Source: Lasioglossum baleicum (Eukaryota > Arthropoda > Insecta > Hymenoptera > Halictidae). From it: DNA of 64,000 nt. The translations under genes and the position numbers were made by a program. Position 1 is the first letter of the stretch; the number at the start of each line of letters is the position of its first letter. Location: the NCBI RefSeq assembly GCF_051020765.1, contig NW_027469086.1:1302001-1366000 (forward strand), written 5' to 3'. Positions 49,533 to 58,640 of the stretch are shown piece after piece. Under the pieces are notes generated by a model, which did not search any database, was not told the DNA's origin, and saw only the letters and a program-made list of their open reading frames with translations.

Positions 49533-49550
49533 GTCCTACCGACTGCGCCA
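49533..49550 (-). other. C0 second (distal) PBS copy
   Basis: An exact copy of the 18-base tRNA-Ser PBS, 109 bp inside the functional one and followed by the same aatttgtcac as at the LTR edge. C1 equivalent at 56713-56730. Confidence 0.85.
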
Positions 49551-49641
49551 AATTTGTCACAACAAATTTTGGCAGAGGTAGGACACATGACGTATCCTAC
49601 AAAAGTGTTGACGGTGTCTCTAACATCGGTGACCAACGAGT

Positions 49642-49659
49642 GTCCTACCGACTGCGCCA
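49642..49659 (-). other. C0 primer binding site (tRNA-Ser type)
   Basis: Minus strand TGGCGCAGTCGGTAGGAC, four bases from the LTR at 49664. C1 equivalent at 56822-56839. Confidence 0.87.
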
Positions 49660-49663
49660 AATT

Positions 49664-51461
49664 TGTCACGTCCTGGCGGGGATATAAAAGCAAGAGAAGA
49701 GAATACCGCGGCCCGGCTACTCTACTCTTCCACTGACTGACATTTAATAAAAGTGTTGGTCTTTTTATCAACAGACTAGGACCCGATGCCGACACCTGCA
49801 TGCAGTCTTACACAGATGAATGATGCACGCGACCCTGAAACATACGCGGTAATATGTTCCACTTACTTTTACGCTTCGCTTGTTTGTCGATTGACACGAG
49901 ACATGAATTCGCAACGGATGAACAGCTACGGTTGCGCTGATGGCCTTGAATACGGTCCGCTCTGCTTGACAGGGGTTGATCCAAATGGCTGGAAACGACC
50001 TTCAAGGATTGACGACTGCGCCAAACTCTGTCACGTCAATATTTGACAGGAACGACCTCCAATGATTGACAGCTGGCTGCTACGGTATTGTAGACGGATG
50101 CGCTCGTTGAGGAAACGGGCGTGGACGCTGTACGATACCGTGAATCTAACTCACGAATATCGTCCGCGTGATTGACGATATTTTAACTAGCGAAAACGGG
50201 CGTGGACGCTGTGCGATCCCGTGAATTTATCTCGCGAATATCGTCCGCGTGGTTGACGATATTTTGATTCGAGAAAACGGACGTGGATGCTGCGGAGCTT
50301 GCTATGCGAGCAAGTCTATCACTATCACGCACGTACGCGAACACGTAACAGGAAATTGAATAAGGAATACTATTCGCGAACTTTCCAGTGAGAACTCTAT
50401 CTCTAACTAACAACGTGTCACTTCAAACTACGAAGTTAGGAGCAAGGAAATAATAATTGGGATTTAGATTGACTCTGGTAAAACAAAGTATATTAATAAC
50501 GTAAAAGAATACAAAGGTAAAGATGCTTACTATTAACGAAATCGAAATACGTACTAAGTACGAAATATGAAACGCAATAAAAATGTTTAATTGAATAAAC
50601 GAAGTAATATTTGAATTAAACGAATAAGAATACGATATTACTGAATGGTATTAGGGACTGTGTCTAAACAGTATGGATTTGGGAAGATTGTGTCTAAACA
50701 ATCTGGATTTGGAAAGACTATGTCTAAATAGTCTGGACTTGGAAGATTGACGAAAACTCGACTGACCCACTCGGGTCCCCGGAGAGGACTGGGGAGAATC
50801 GAACGTTCGTCGACGAACAACGTTCGTTCGAAAAATGCTGACTTCGCAAAAGGGGACCTTGTCCTCTTTGTGCCGGTCTTCGTCGTAAACAGCGCGATGG
50901 CCGCCGCACTAGAGTCAGCAGTTTTCGTTCCCAGTGGTGCAGGACTCGAAAATTAAGTGGTAACCATTGGCGTACCTATTTATTTATTTAAATAAATTGG
51001 GACTTAGAATATTTTCGAGCGCTTGCTCTTGCAAGGCGTTTCGATTTAAATTTTGTATGTCATATGATTAGTTGACATCATTTGTCGACCGATCATATGT
51101 TTGAAAATATTCTAAGTACTTTTGAAAATTACCAAAAATCGAAATTTTGGTAAAGTCTAAACAAACGCGAATTGAGAACATAACCTACAAATTTTTAGGT
51201 TAGTTTCATGATTTTCGCTCACGAGTCCAATGATATTTCAATCTTCGAGTTTGGGCCATTTTTGGCTATTTTAGGATTTTGACAGATTTTGGATTTTAGG
51301 TTATGTTGATGGATTTCGATCAGATGTACGTGGTGTTAAGGATTCATTGTTATGAAGGATTTTTAGGAGTTTTGGAATCTTTAAAGGGGAACGCTCGCTC
51401 TTATGTATCTAATTTTACATGTAGTCTTAAAGCTAACGTCGGAGGTGCGACCGACGTCACA
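49664..51461 (-). repeat. C LTR shared by C0 (5') and C1 (3') (1798 bp)
   Basis: Intact LTR, TGTGACG...CGTGACA in element sense, joined on both sides to C interior sequence without host DNA or a target duplication. It contains the 81-bp repeats (about 50108-50300), the hairpin triplet (50656-50735), the AT-rich dyads near 51110-51210, and the terminal dyad (51436-51457). It differs from the 56844 LTR at a handful of sites (for example ggggatataaaag versus ggggctataaaag). Confidence 0.93.
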
Positions 51462-54400
51462 CCTCCCCCCTTAGAGAAGAGATTTCACGCAGTGGAATCT
51501 CTGCCTCTGGGTGGCGGTAGACAGGATGCACTGAAATGTCATCCCTGTCTCGCAACGCTGGGTCAAGGGAATCGCAAATTAACGTTCGTTTCGTCAAGGG
51601 AGGACGGGTTCGGAATTCTCCGACACTGGCACTATCACTGGCTTTGTCCTCGATGGCCGCTGAAGTCTTGTTGTCTCTCTGCTTCATGAATATAAAGAAC
51701 CGGGTCAGTGAACTCCAGATGGCGACGACGAGATGCAGGCTCCAGCCGTATAGTGAGTGTAATGCGATGCCGTTAACGATCGTACTGATGATTGTTTTGA
51801 TCGTTCGAATCGCTACGTACACTCCGATTATTCCAGCACTTATTGATCCGAATGTAGTGAATCCGGACCATAATTTCTGTGCTGTAGACTCCGCTATCTG
51901 CTGTAGGGAGTTTTCATCGAGCAGATTGAACATATTAATGTTTCCTGCTGCAAACTGTCTTCCCGTCGCACCCTGTGCGATTGAATTTATGACTGCTACC
52001 TTCTCTACAGGAAACATTATATGATCCTGTAGTTTGTCCAGGTCGTCTTGTGAATAAATGCCTCCCGTTGCCAAGTTCTTCGGATCTATGTATTTCCAGG
52101 TTGACTTGGCGAGGGGGTGAAGCTCCGAAGGAGTGATGGCCTCCATCAATGACGGTGTTAGGCGATACCATGTTCCGTGCAGTCTATAATATGGGGGAAG
52201 TAGCTCATTGCATGGCTTTTCTGTCCCCGTATTTGAAATGATGTGGTCCCTTGGCTTCAGGGATTTTGATGTGTTCCGATACGTGATGGGTAGCTCATCA
52301 TAACACCGTTCGGTTTTCCTCACTTGGACCGTGACTGGTATGCACTTTATTATGTGCACTACCTCTCCTGCTGGAACTGCGATAAATCCGACATCCTTCA
52401 TGATGGCAGTGGCAACTTCTTCGGGTGCTGAATGTAATAATGTGAGGGCGTTCTGGAGAATCTGACGCTCTAGCTCACACTTCTGACGGATTACATCTTT
52501 GTAGAGTTGAGAAAATTGTTTCCGGAGGTGCTTCTCCACGTAAACAAATTTGCTGTTGACATACGTGAAGATGTCCAGATTGTTGACCAAGGTGTGTGTT
52601 TTCTCCTTGAATTTTCCTGAACTTCCAACTTCCAGAATGAACAGCTTGGGGTGTTCCGTACGGATTATGACATATCCGCAAACTGACGATCTGCCTGTCT
52701 CCGTGAGTGCAAAAGTCGTATCCTGCGATGCTACGGTATACAGGGTTGGAGAAGGATTCACCTTGGAGGATAGTTTAGTGGCTAACCCTTCGTACAAGAC
52801 ATCATAATTATTGAATTTGCACGAGTCCGTCGGCGTGGTTTCCCAGAACGTATGGCCATCTTGTGCGTCTAAGCAGCTTCCTTTTTGAAGGGGGCAGGTT
52901 TGCCCAGTTTGTAGATGAATCTGTCCGGTTGACAATCTGATTGGAGCGATGTAGTCGCGGATCGTGATTCGGACTAAAGCTTGTACCACGACATCGGTCC
53001 AAGTCCCAAACGGATCACTATACGTGGTTCCAGCGCAGCTACCATCGTTCTGAATAACTCCTGCTAACGTGAGGCCGTGAGAGGAGGTCGAGTTCGGCTG
53101 AATACCTGTGATCTGAGCGGCTGGGGTGATGAATATTGTCCCCGTCGTGTGTAGGCTCGAACAGGTTTCGCTGGAGATCGGTAATATATAGTCTTGTCGA
53201 CCATTGGATACTACCGAATTATGTGAGTGCATGCCACAATAGTATATGGTTCTGTCTATTCCGATATGGCATTGCAAGACACGAGCTTGCGAGAATTCAG
53301 CTAGCTGCAGGAGCTGAATTCTTTCTAAATTTTCAGCTGGTGCGATGTCTTCTGGCTCGCAGTTAAGAGTGTCAATAGTTGAATACGTGGTAATATTCAA
53401 GGTTGAACCTCCACAGTCATATCCAATGAGTGTTGAGGCTTGCGTGGCAATAGAGAGCAAGATAGCTGCTTGTATCGGCTGCATGGTTGCTGTTATAGCG
53501 TTGTCGAGAGACTGATGATCTTCAGGGGTGACGGTTTCTCCTTGAAGATCTCGTTGTGTCGCAGGGATATCGTCTTCCTGCTGTGGAGTGGGGTGATGCT
53601 GCCCAGAGGTTTTAAATTTCGCTCTTGGGTCGCTGCGATAGTTTATCGTTGGCGTAACGATATTGGAGACTCTGTTAACGCTAGGAAGATTGAATTCGTT
53701 TCGCAAGATACATAACGAAAGCTTATAATCAGACTTAGTTGTCTCGGGCGAGTATAATGTATCGGCTTTATTTCTTTTTCTTGCTGACGCGAATCTCGCG
53801 GAATTGTATTTGCCAGACGCATGGACTTTGTTTTCGGTCGCACGGATACCTGATCGTTGAAGCTGCAAGAGGTCTTGTTCCGGCGAGGATTTGAAGATAG
53901 GAGTTTGTGGCAAAACATAAACTCCTTTTGATTTAACTTTAGGAATAGAAATGTTTTCTAAATTGTTCTCATATGAACATTCTAAAAGTTCATCTGAGGC
54001 GAAGGCGCTGATGTTTCTTTCCACACAGGACTTTGAATATAAATCGTCGGGATGGTTACCGGAATTCTTTAAAGTATCGGGATGGCTACCGGAATCGTCG
54101 GGATGGTTACCGGAATTATTTAAAGAATCGGGATGGCTACCGGAATCGTCGGGATGGTTACCGGAATTATTTAAAGAATCGGGATGGCTACCGGAATCGT
54201 CGGAATGGTTACCGGAATTATCTAAAGAATCGGGATGGCTACCGGAATCGTCGGAATGGTTACCGGAATTAATAGAAGACGCGAGTTGATCGTTAACGAT
54301 CGTCTCGTGCGCGCGGCACGCACGAGCATTGAATAAGTCCGAATTGACTTCGGCTTGAATATTCGAAAAGGGAACCTCGATCTCTTCCACCTCCAACGTA

Positions 54401-54894
54401 GGCAGGGAGAAGGACGCCACTTCGGACGATGCGTTAAAGCATCGCAGGTATGCCTTTCCGTTACGGTTGGTGACTAAACAATCACCTAAGAACACATCGG
54501 GTTTTACATCTACTTTTCGCACATACCCTTCGCTTGGGCCCTTTACGTTGACGGCTATGCAGGCGGCGGTACGGCTTTCGATGGAATATTCCCGAGGATT
54601 CGAAAAGGGAATACGTAGGTTTTTATACTCTACGCATTCCTTCGCAAATGATATCTCTGCTCCCTCTCTGAAGAAGGGGGAGCCTAAGATACCATCTATA
54701 TTAATTGGAAAACTGTCAGGCAGAACGTGTAGCGTGACTTTAATGGAATCTGCTAGCTCCGCATTGATATAACCGAGGGTCGCAATTTCTCCTTCTGTCA
54801 CGCCATGGACGTGTATGACGCTGTCAGTTTTTAGATGAACGTCAGATTTGATACCAGACGCTCGGATTAAGTTGACCTCGGACCCGGTGTCCAA
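51457..54894 (-). CDS. C1 protease - repeats - spacer - env fusion ORF (1145 aa)
   Basis: No ATG precedes LLDTGSE (about 54897); the frame is -1 to gag. Order by residue: protease 1-75; post-protease segment (VKPDVFLGDC near 130); repeats about 205-285; spacer 286-465, alignable with the A/B spacer only in scattered motifs (SPEQDLLQLQRS, ASARKRNK); env from an internal Met at 53484 (about residue 471). Env is about 675 residues: hydrophobic leader, YDCGG, CGMHSHNSVV, many Cys, several N-glycosylation sites, transmembrane segment near residue 1060, polar tail. It ends at a TGA inside the 3' LTR. Env would be expected on a spliced RNA, but the splice sites are not known. Homology to chuvirus-like glycoproteins is my best guess. 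Confidence 0.87.
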   Translation of the reverse strand: MDTGSEVNLIRASGIKSDVHLKTDSVIHVHGVTEGEIATLGYINAELADSIKVTLHVLPDSFPINIDGILGSPFFREGAEISFAKECVEYKNLRIPFSNPREYSIESRTAACIAVNVKGPSEGYVRKVDVKPDVFLGDCLVTNRNGKAYLRCFNASSEVASFSLPTLEVEEIEVPFSNIQAEVNSDLFNARACRAHETIVNDQLASSINSGNHSDDSGSHPDSLDNSGNHSDDSGSHPDSLNNSGNHPDDSGSHPDSLNNSGNHPDDSGSHPDTLKNSGNHPDDLYSKSCVERNISAFASDELLECSYENNLENISIPKVKSKGVYVLPQTPIFKSSPEQDLLQLQRSGIRATENKVHASGKYNSARFASARKRNKADTLYSPETTKSDYKLSLCILRNEFNLPSVNRVSNIVTPTINYRSDPRAKFKTSGQHHPTPQQEDDIPATQRDLQGETVTPEDHQSLDNAITATMQPIQAAILLSIATQASTLIGYDCGGSTLNITTYSTIDTLNCEPEDIAPAENLERIQLLQLAEFSQARVLQCHIGIDRTIYYCGMHSHNSVVSNGRQDYILPISSETCSSLHTTGTIFITPAAQITGIQPNSTSSHGLTLAGVIQNDGSCAGTTYSDPFGTWTDVVVQALVRITIRDYIAPIRLSTGQIHLQTGQTCPLQKGSCLDAQDGHTFWETTPTDSCKFNNYDVLYEGLATKLSSKVNPSPTLYTVASQDTTFALTETGRSSVCGYVIIRTEHPKLFILEVGSSGKFKEKTHTLVNNLDIFTYVNSKFVYVEKHLRKQFSQLYKDVIRQKCELERQILQNALTLLHSAPEEVATAIMKDVGFIAVPAGEVVHIIKCIPVTVQVRKTERCYDELPITYRNTSKSLKPRDHIISNTGTEKPCNELLPPYYRLHGTWYRLTPSLMEAITPSELHPLAKSTWKYIDPKNLATGGIYSQDDLDKLQDHIMFPVEKVAVINSIAQGATGRQFAAGNINMFNLLDENSLQQIAESTAQKLWSGFTTFGSISAGIIGVYVAIRTIKTIISTIVNGIALHSLYGWSLHLVVAIWSSLTRFFIFMKQRDNKTSAAIEDKASDSASVGEFRTRPPLTKRTLICDSLDPALRDRDDISVHPVYRHPEAEIPLREISSLRGEV

Positions 54895-55049
54895 GAGGAA
54901 CTCACACTCTTTTGAGAAGAGTGACGATTTTGCTTTTATTCGAGGGATAGGGGAGTCCGGCGCGAGATTTATTGCCGAGACTAATTTCGCGGATGGTCGT
55001 TCATTCTGCTGACCGTCCGGGTTATCTCTCCTATCTACTCGAATTTCAT

Positions 55050-56357
55050 CTACTGCTGGTCGTCGCTGATGACGGCCAGCTGTGTTGCCTTTTGGCGATT
55101 CTCTTGGGATGCCTCCCGTCCTTTGGTCGCGTTTGTCGGGAGGCTTGATTCGTTTCCCGACTCATTTCTACTGTAATATTCGCGGCGGCGACATTCGTGT
55201 ATGTCATGTCCCGTGCGCTTACAATATTTACAATACTTTTGATTCTCCGTAGGAAAGCGATCGCGACCTGGGGACTGGGAAGCGCGATCTTCGCGTTTAT
55301 ACGTTTCGCGCTGATTTGATTGCGACGGTTCGTGACGTCGCGGAGGAGGAGAGCGATACGCGTCTCTGTTATCGGGTTTCCTGTCTCGCCAGGATTCACG
55401 AGGTGAAAAGGAAGGTCGTTGATCTTTCCTTTCCGAAGATCTGTTGCGCTGCTCAGGCGCATTCCTATCATAATAAGAGTTGCTTGATCGCTCTGGTGTG
55501 CGATTACGAGAGTCGGAGAATGCAACGCGGCGTCCGTCGTCGCGATAACGAACACGGTCAAGCTCGTACTGTTTGTACGCGGTTACTGCTTCATCGAATA
55601 TTTTCTGTAATTCGAGTGACGCACAGAGCCTGACCTCGGCTCGAAGCGCTGGGATAAGACCACGCATGAAACAATCAATTGTGAATTTATCAATCTCGTC
55701 TAGATTGGGGACCCCGCGGCCTGAATCTATGATCGCCGTTCTAAGGTCCTTTACTCGCGTAATATAATTCAACACGTGCTCGGACTGTCCCTGGTGTATC
55801 GAAGCTAATTCTCCGCGATACTGATCGATGAATTTATATGGGCCTAGTACATCTTTCAGGCGGTTGCACAATTCAGAGATTGTGTTAATATTTACGTCTT
55901 CAATCGCGGCGTATGCCTGTCCTCTAAGCTTATTGCATACTAATCTAGTGAGGGTACGCTCAGCTGTGGCTGGAACAGCTTCCAAGGCTCGCTTGCACGC
56001 GCGAACGAATTGTAGCACGGTTATGGAGGTGCCGTCAAAGGTAGGCACAAGTTCAACCGCTTGTTTAACGGTGAAATTCGAAGAATCGTGCATTATGGGT
56101 TCGCGGGGCGCAACGACTGGGCTAGCTGGAATTGATTGAGAATCTCTGGCCGATCGGATTTCTGCTATCTCGCGGCGTATATCCTCGTACGTTACTCTTT
56201 GCTCACGCGTTTCTGTTTCGTATTGCAATTTGAGTTGAGTCAACGCGGCGGTTTGATTAATGAGAGCTGCTTCTCTACGAGCTAAATCTTTCTGGAATTC
56301 AATTAATTCCTCTTCCGTAGGAGGAACCTTCTTTCTAGCCTCGCTACGCGTTTCCAT
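55050..56357 (-). CDS. gag: C1 Gag polyprotein (435 aa)
   Basis: Intact and nearly identical to C0 Gag; Val in QRVTYEDI and Gly in HQGQSEHV as in C2. CCHC knuckle near residue 373. Confidence 0.93.
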   Translation of the reverse strand: METRSEARKKVPPTEEELIEFQKDLARREAALINQTAALTQLKLQYETETREQRVTYEDIRREIAEIRSARDSQSIPASPVVAPREPIMHDSSNFTVKQAVELVPTFDGTSITVLQFVRACKRALEAVPATAERTLTRLVCNKLRGQAYAAIEDVNINTISELCNRLKDVLGPYKFIDQYRGELASIHQGQSEHVLNYITRVKDLRTAIIDSGRGVPNLDEIDKFTIDCFMRGLIPALRAEVRLCASLELQKIFDEAVTAYKQYELDRVRYRDDGRRVAFSDSRNRTPERSSNSYYDRNAPEQRNRSSERKDQRPSFSPRESWRDRKPDNRDAYRSPPPRRHEPSQSNQRETYKREDRASQSPGRDRFPTENQKYCKYCKRTGHDIHECRRREYYSRNESGNESSLPTNATKGREASQENRQKATQLAVISDDQQ

Positions 56358-56843
56358 GATTGCGTCGCTTGAAAATTTCTAAGTATGAAATTCGCGAAAA
56401 ATAATCCGACTATATAACGTGGGCGAAGGGGCGTTTTCTAAACCGCCCGTCGCACTTTAACGTTCACTAAAACTTTCGATGAATTTGTACTGAGTACGAA
56501 CATCGCGAAAAATAATTTGAGTATGTAACGTGGGCGAAAGGGCATTTCCTTCACTGCCCGTCGCACTTTTAACTGACACTATGCTTTCACGGACTCTAAG
56601 TCTACTGCGTTAAATTGTCAAACAATGATGGAACGCGCAGGGGTTCGCGTGCTAACACTGATTCTATTTTTATTCCTCGATGCCGTGCTTCTAACATCGG
56701 TGACCAACGACTGTCCTACCGACTGCGCCAAATTTGTCACAACAAATTTTGGCAGAGGTAGGACACATGACGTATCCTACAAAAGTGTTGACGGTGTCTC
56801 TAACATCGGTGACCAACGAGTGTCCTACCGACTGCGCCAAATT
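56358..56843 (-). other. C1 5' leader with tandem repeats and duplicated PBS
   Basis: Same structure as the C0 leader: two roughly 110-bp units (56391-56582), PBS copies at 56713-56730 and 56822-56839, and an inverted degenerate PBS between them (56742-56763). No gene seen. Confidence 0.85.
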
Positions 56844-58640
56844 TGTCACGTCCTGGCGGGGCTATAAAAGCAAGAGAAGAGAATACCGCGGCCCGGCTAC
56901 TCTACTCTTCCACTGACTGACATTTAATAAAAGTGTTGGTCTTTTTATCAACAGACTAGGACCCGATGCCGACACCTGCATGCAGTCTTACACAGATGAA
57001 TGATGCACGCGACCCTGAAACATACGCGGTAATATGTTCCACTTACTTTTACGCTTCGCTTGTTTGTCGATTGACACGAGACATGAATTCGCAACGGATG
57101 AACAGCTACGGTTGCGCTGATGGCCTTGAATACGGTCCGCTCTGCTTGACAGGGGTTGATCCAAATGGCTGGAAACGACCTTCAAGGATTGACGACTGCG
57201 CCAAACTCTGTCACGTCAATATTTGACAGGAACGACCTCCAATGATTGACAGCTGGCTGCTACGGTATTGTAGACGGATGCGCTCGTTGAGGAAACGGGC
57301 GTGGACGCTGTACGATACCGTGAATCTAACTCACGAATATCGTCCGCGTGATTGACGATATTTTAACTAGCGAAAACGGGCGTGGACGCTGTGCGATCCC
57401 GTGAATTTATCTCGCGAATATCGTCCGCGTGGTTGACGATATTTTGATTCGAGAAAACGGACGTGGATGCTGCGGAGCTTGCTATGCGAGCAAGTCTATC
57501 ACTATCACGCACGTACGCGAACACGTAACAGGAAATTGAATAAGGAATACTATTCGCGAACTTTCCAGTGAGAACTCTATCTCTAACTAACAACGTGTCA
57601 CTTCAAACGACGAAGTTAGGAGCAAGGAAATAATAATTGGGATTTAGATTGACTCTGGTAAAACAAAGTATATTAATAACGTAAAAGAATACAAAGGTAA
57701 AGATGCTTACTATTAACGAAATCGAAATACGTACTAAGTACGAAATATGAAACGCAATAAAAATGTTTAATTGAATAAACGAAGTAATATTTGAATTAAA
57801 CGAATAAGAATACGATATTACTGAATGGTATTAGGGACTGTGTCTAAACAGTATGGATTTGGGAAGATTGTGTCTAAACAATCTGGATTTGGAAAGACTA
57901 TGTCTAAATAGTCTGGACTTGGAAGATTGACGAAAACTCGACTGACCCACTCGGGTCCCCGGAGAGGACTGGGGAGAATCGAACGTTCGTCGACGAACAA
58001 CGTTCGTTCGAAAAATGCTGACTTCGCAAAAGGGGACCGTGTCCTCTTTGTGCCGGTCTTCGTCGTAAACAGCGCGATGGCCGCCGCACTAGAGTCAGCA
58101 GTTTTCGTTCCCAGTGGTGCAGGACTCGAAAATTAAGTGGTAACCATTGGCGTACCTATTTATTTATTTAAATAAATTGGGACTTAGAATATTTTCGAGC
58201 GCTTGCTCTTGCAAGGCGTTTCGATGTAAATTTATATGTCATATGATTAGTTGACATCATTTGTCGACCGATCATATGTTTGAAAATATTCTAAGTACTT
58301 TTGAAAATTACCAAAAATCGAAATTTTGGTAAAGTCTAAACAAACGCGAATTGAGAACCTAACCTACAAATTTTTAGGTTAGTTTCATGATTTTCGCTCA
58401 CGAGTCCAATGATATTTCAATCTTCGAGTTTGGGCCATTTTTGGCTATTTTAGGAATTTGACAGATTTTGGATTTTAGGTTATGTTGATGGATTTCGATC
58501 AGATGTACGTGGTGTTAAGGATTCATTGTTATGAAGGATTTTTAGGAGTTTTGGAATCTTTAAAGGGGAACGCTCGCTCTTATGTATCTAATTTTACATG
58601 TAGTCTTAAAGCTAACGTCGGAGGTGCGACCGACGTCACA
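56844..58640 (-). repeat. C LTR shared by C1 (5') and C2 (3') (1797 bp)
   Basis: Same elements as the 49664 LTR; hairpin triplet at about 57836-57915, terminal dyad at 58615-58636. In the stretch after caaggcgtttcgat it reads gtaaatttatatg, like the C0 3' LTR, whereas the 49664 LTR has ttaaattttgtatg. Confidence 0.93.

Larger units (their letters stand above)
49178..49663 (-). other. C0 5' leader with tandem repeats and duplicated PBS
   Basis: 486 bp between gag and LTR with no gene. It has two copies of a roughly 110-bp unit (49211-49402; gcgaaaaataat, taacgtgggcgaa, gcccgtcgcac) and two copies of a roughly 109-bp unit that includes the PBS (49511-49560 and 49620-49669). Between the PBS copies is a degenerate PBS in the opposite sense (49562-49583). 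C1 has the same arrangement at 56358-56843. The C2 leader is cut by D. Confidence 0.85.
15709..51461 (-). mobile_element. C0: C-family gag-protease-env element carrying A1 and A3
   Basis: Without inserts C0 consists of a 3' LTR (15709-17122 plus 35786-36168; 1797 bp), an interior of 5382 bp (36169-37564 plus 45678-49663) and the LTR 49664-51461 as its 5' LTR. The interior length equals that of C1 exactly. Coding order in element sense is gag (435 aa), protease, repeats, spacer, env. There is no RT, RNase H or integrase, and no deletion scar is evident against C1, so the defective structure was already fixed before this array formed. Confidence 0.9.
49664..58640 (-). mobile_element. C1: complete C element (8977 bp with both LTRs)
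   Basis: The only uninterrupted C copy in the window: LTR 56844-58640 (5'), leader with double PBS, gag, protease-repeats-spacer-env ORF, polypurine tract, LTR 49664-51461 (3'). Gag and the long ORF have no stops. It lacks RT, RNase H and integrase and so needs a helper. It shares an LTR with each neighbour, with a repeat period of 7180 bp. Confidence 0.93.

Noticed and set aside
49642..49659. Possible host tRNA-Ser gene fragment
   Set aside because: Only the 18 bases of the primer site are present at each LTR, with no cloverleaf around them.
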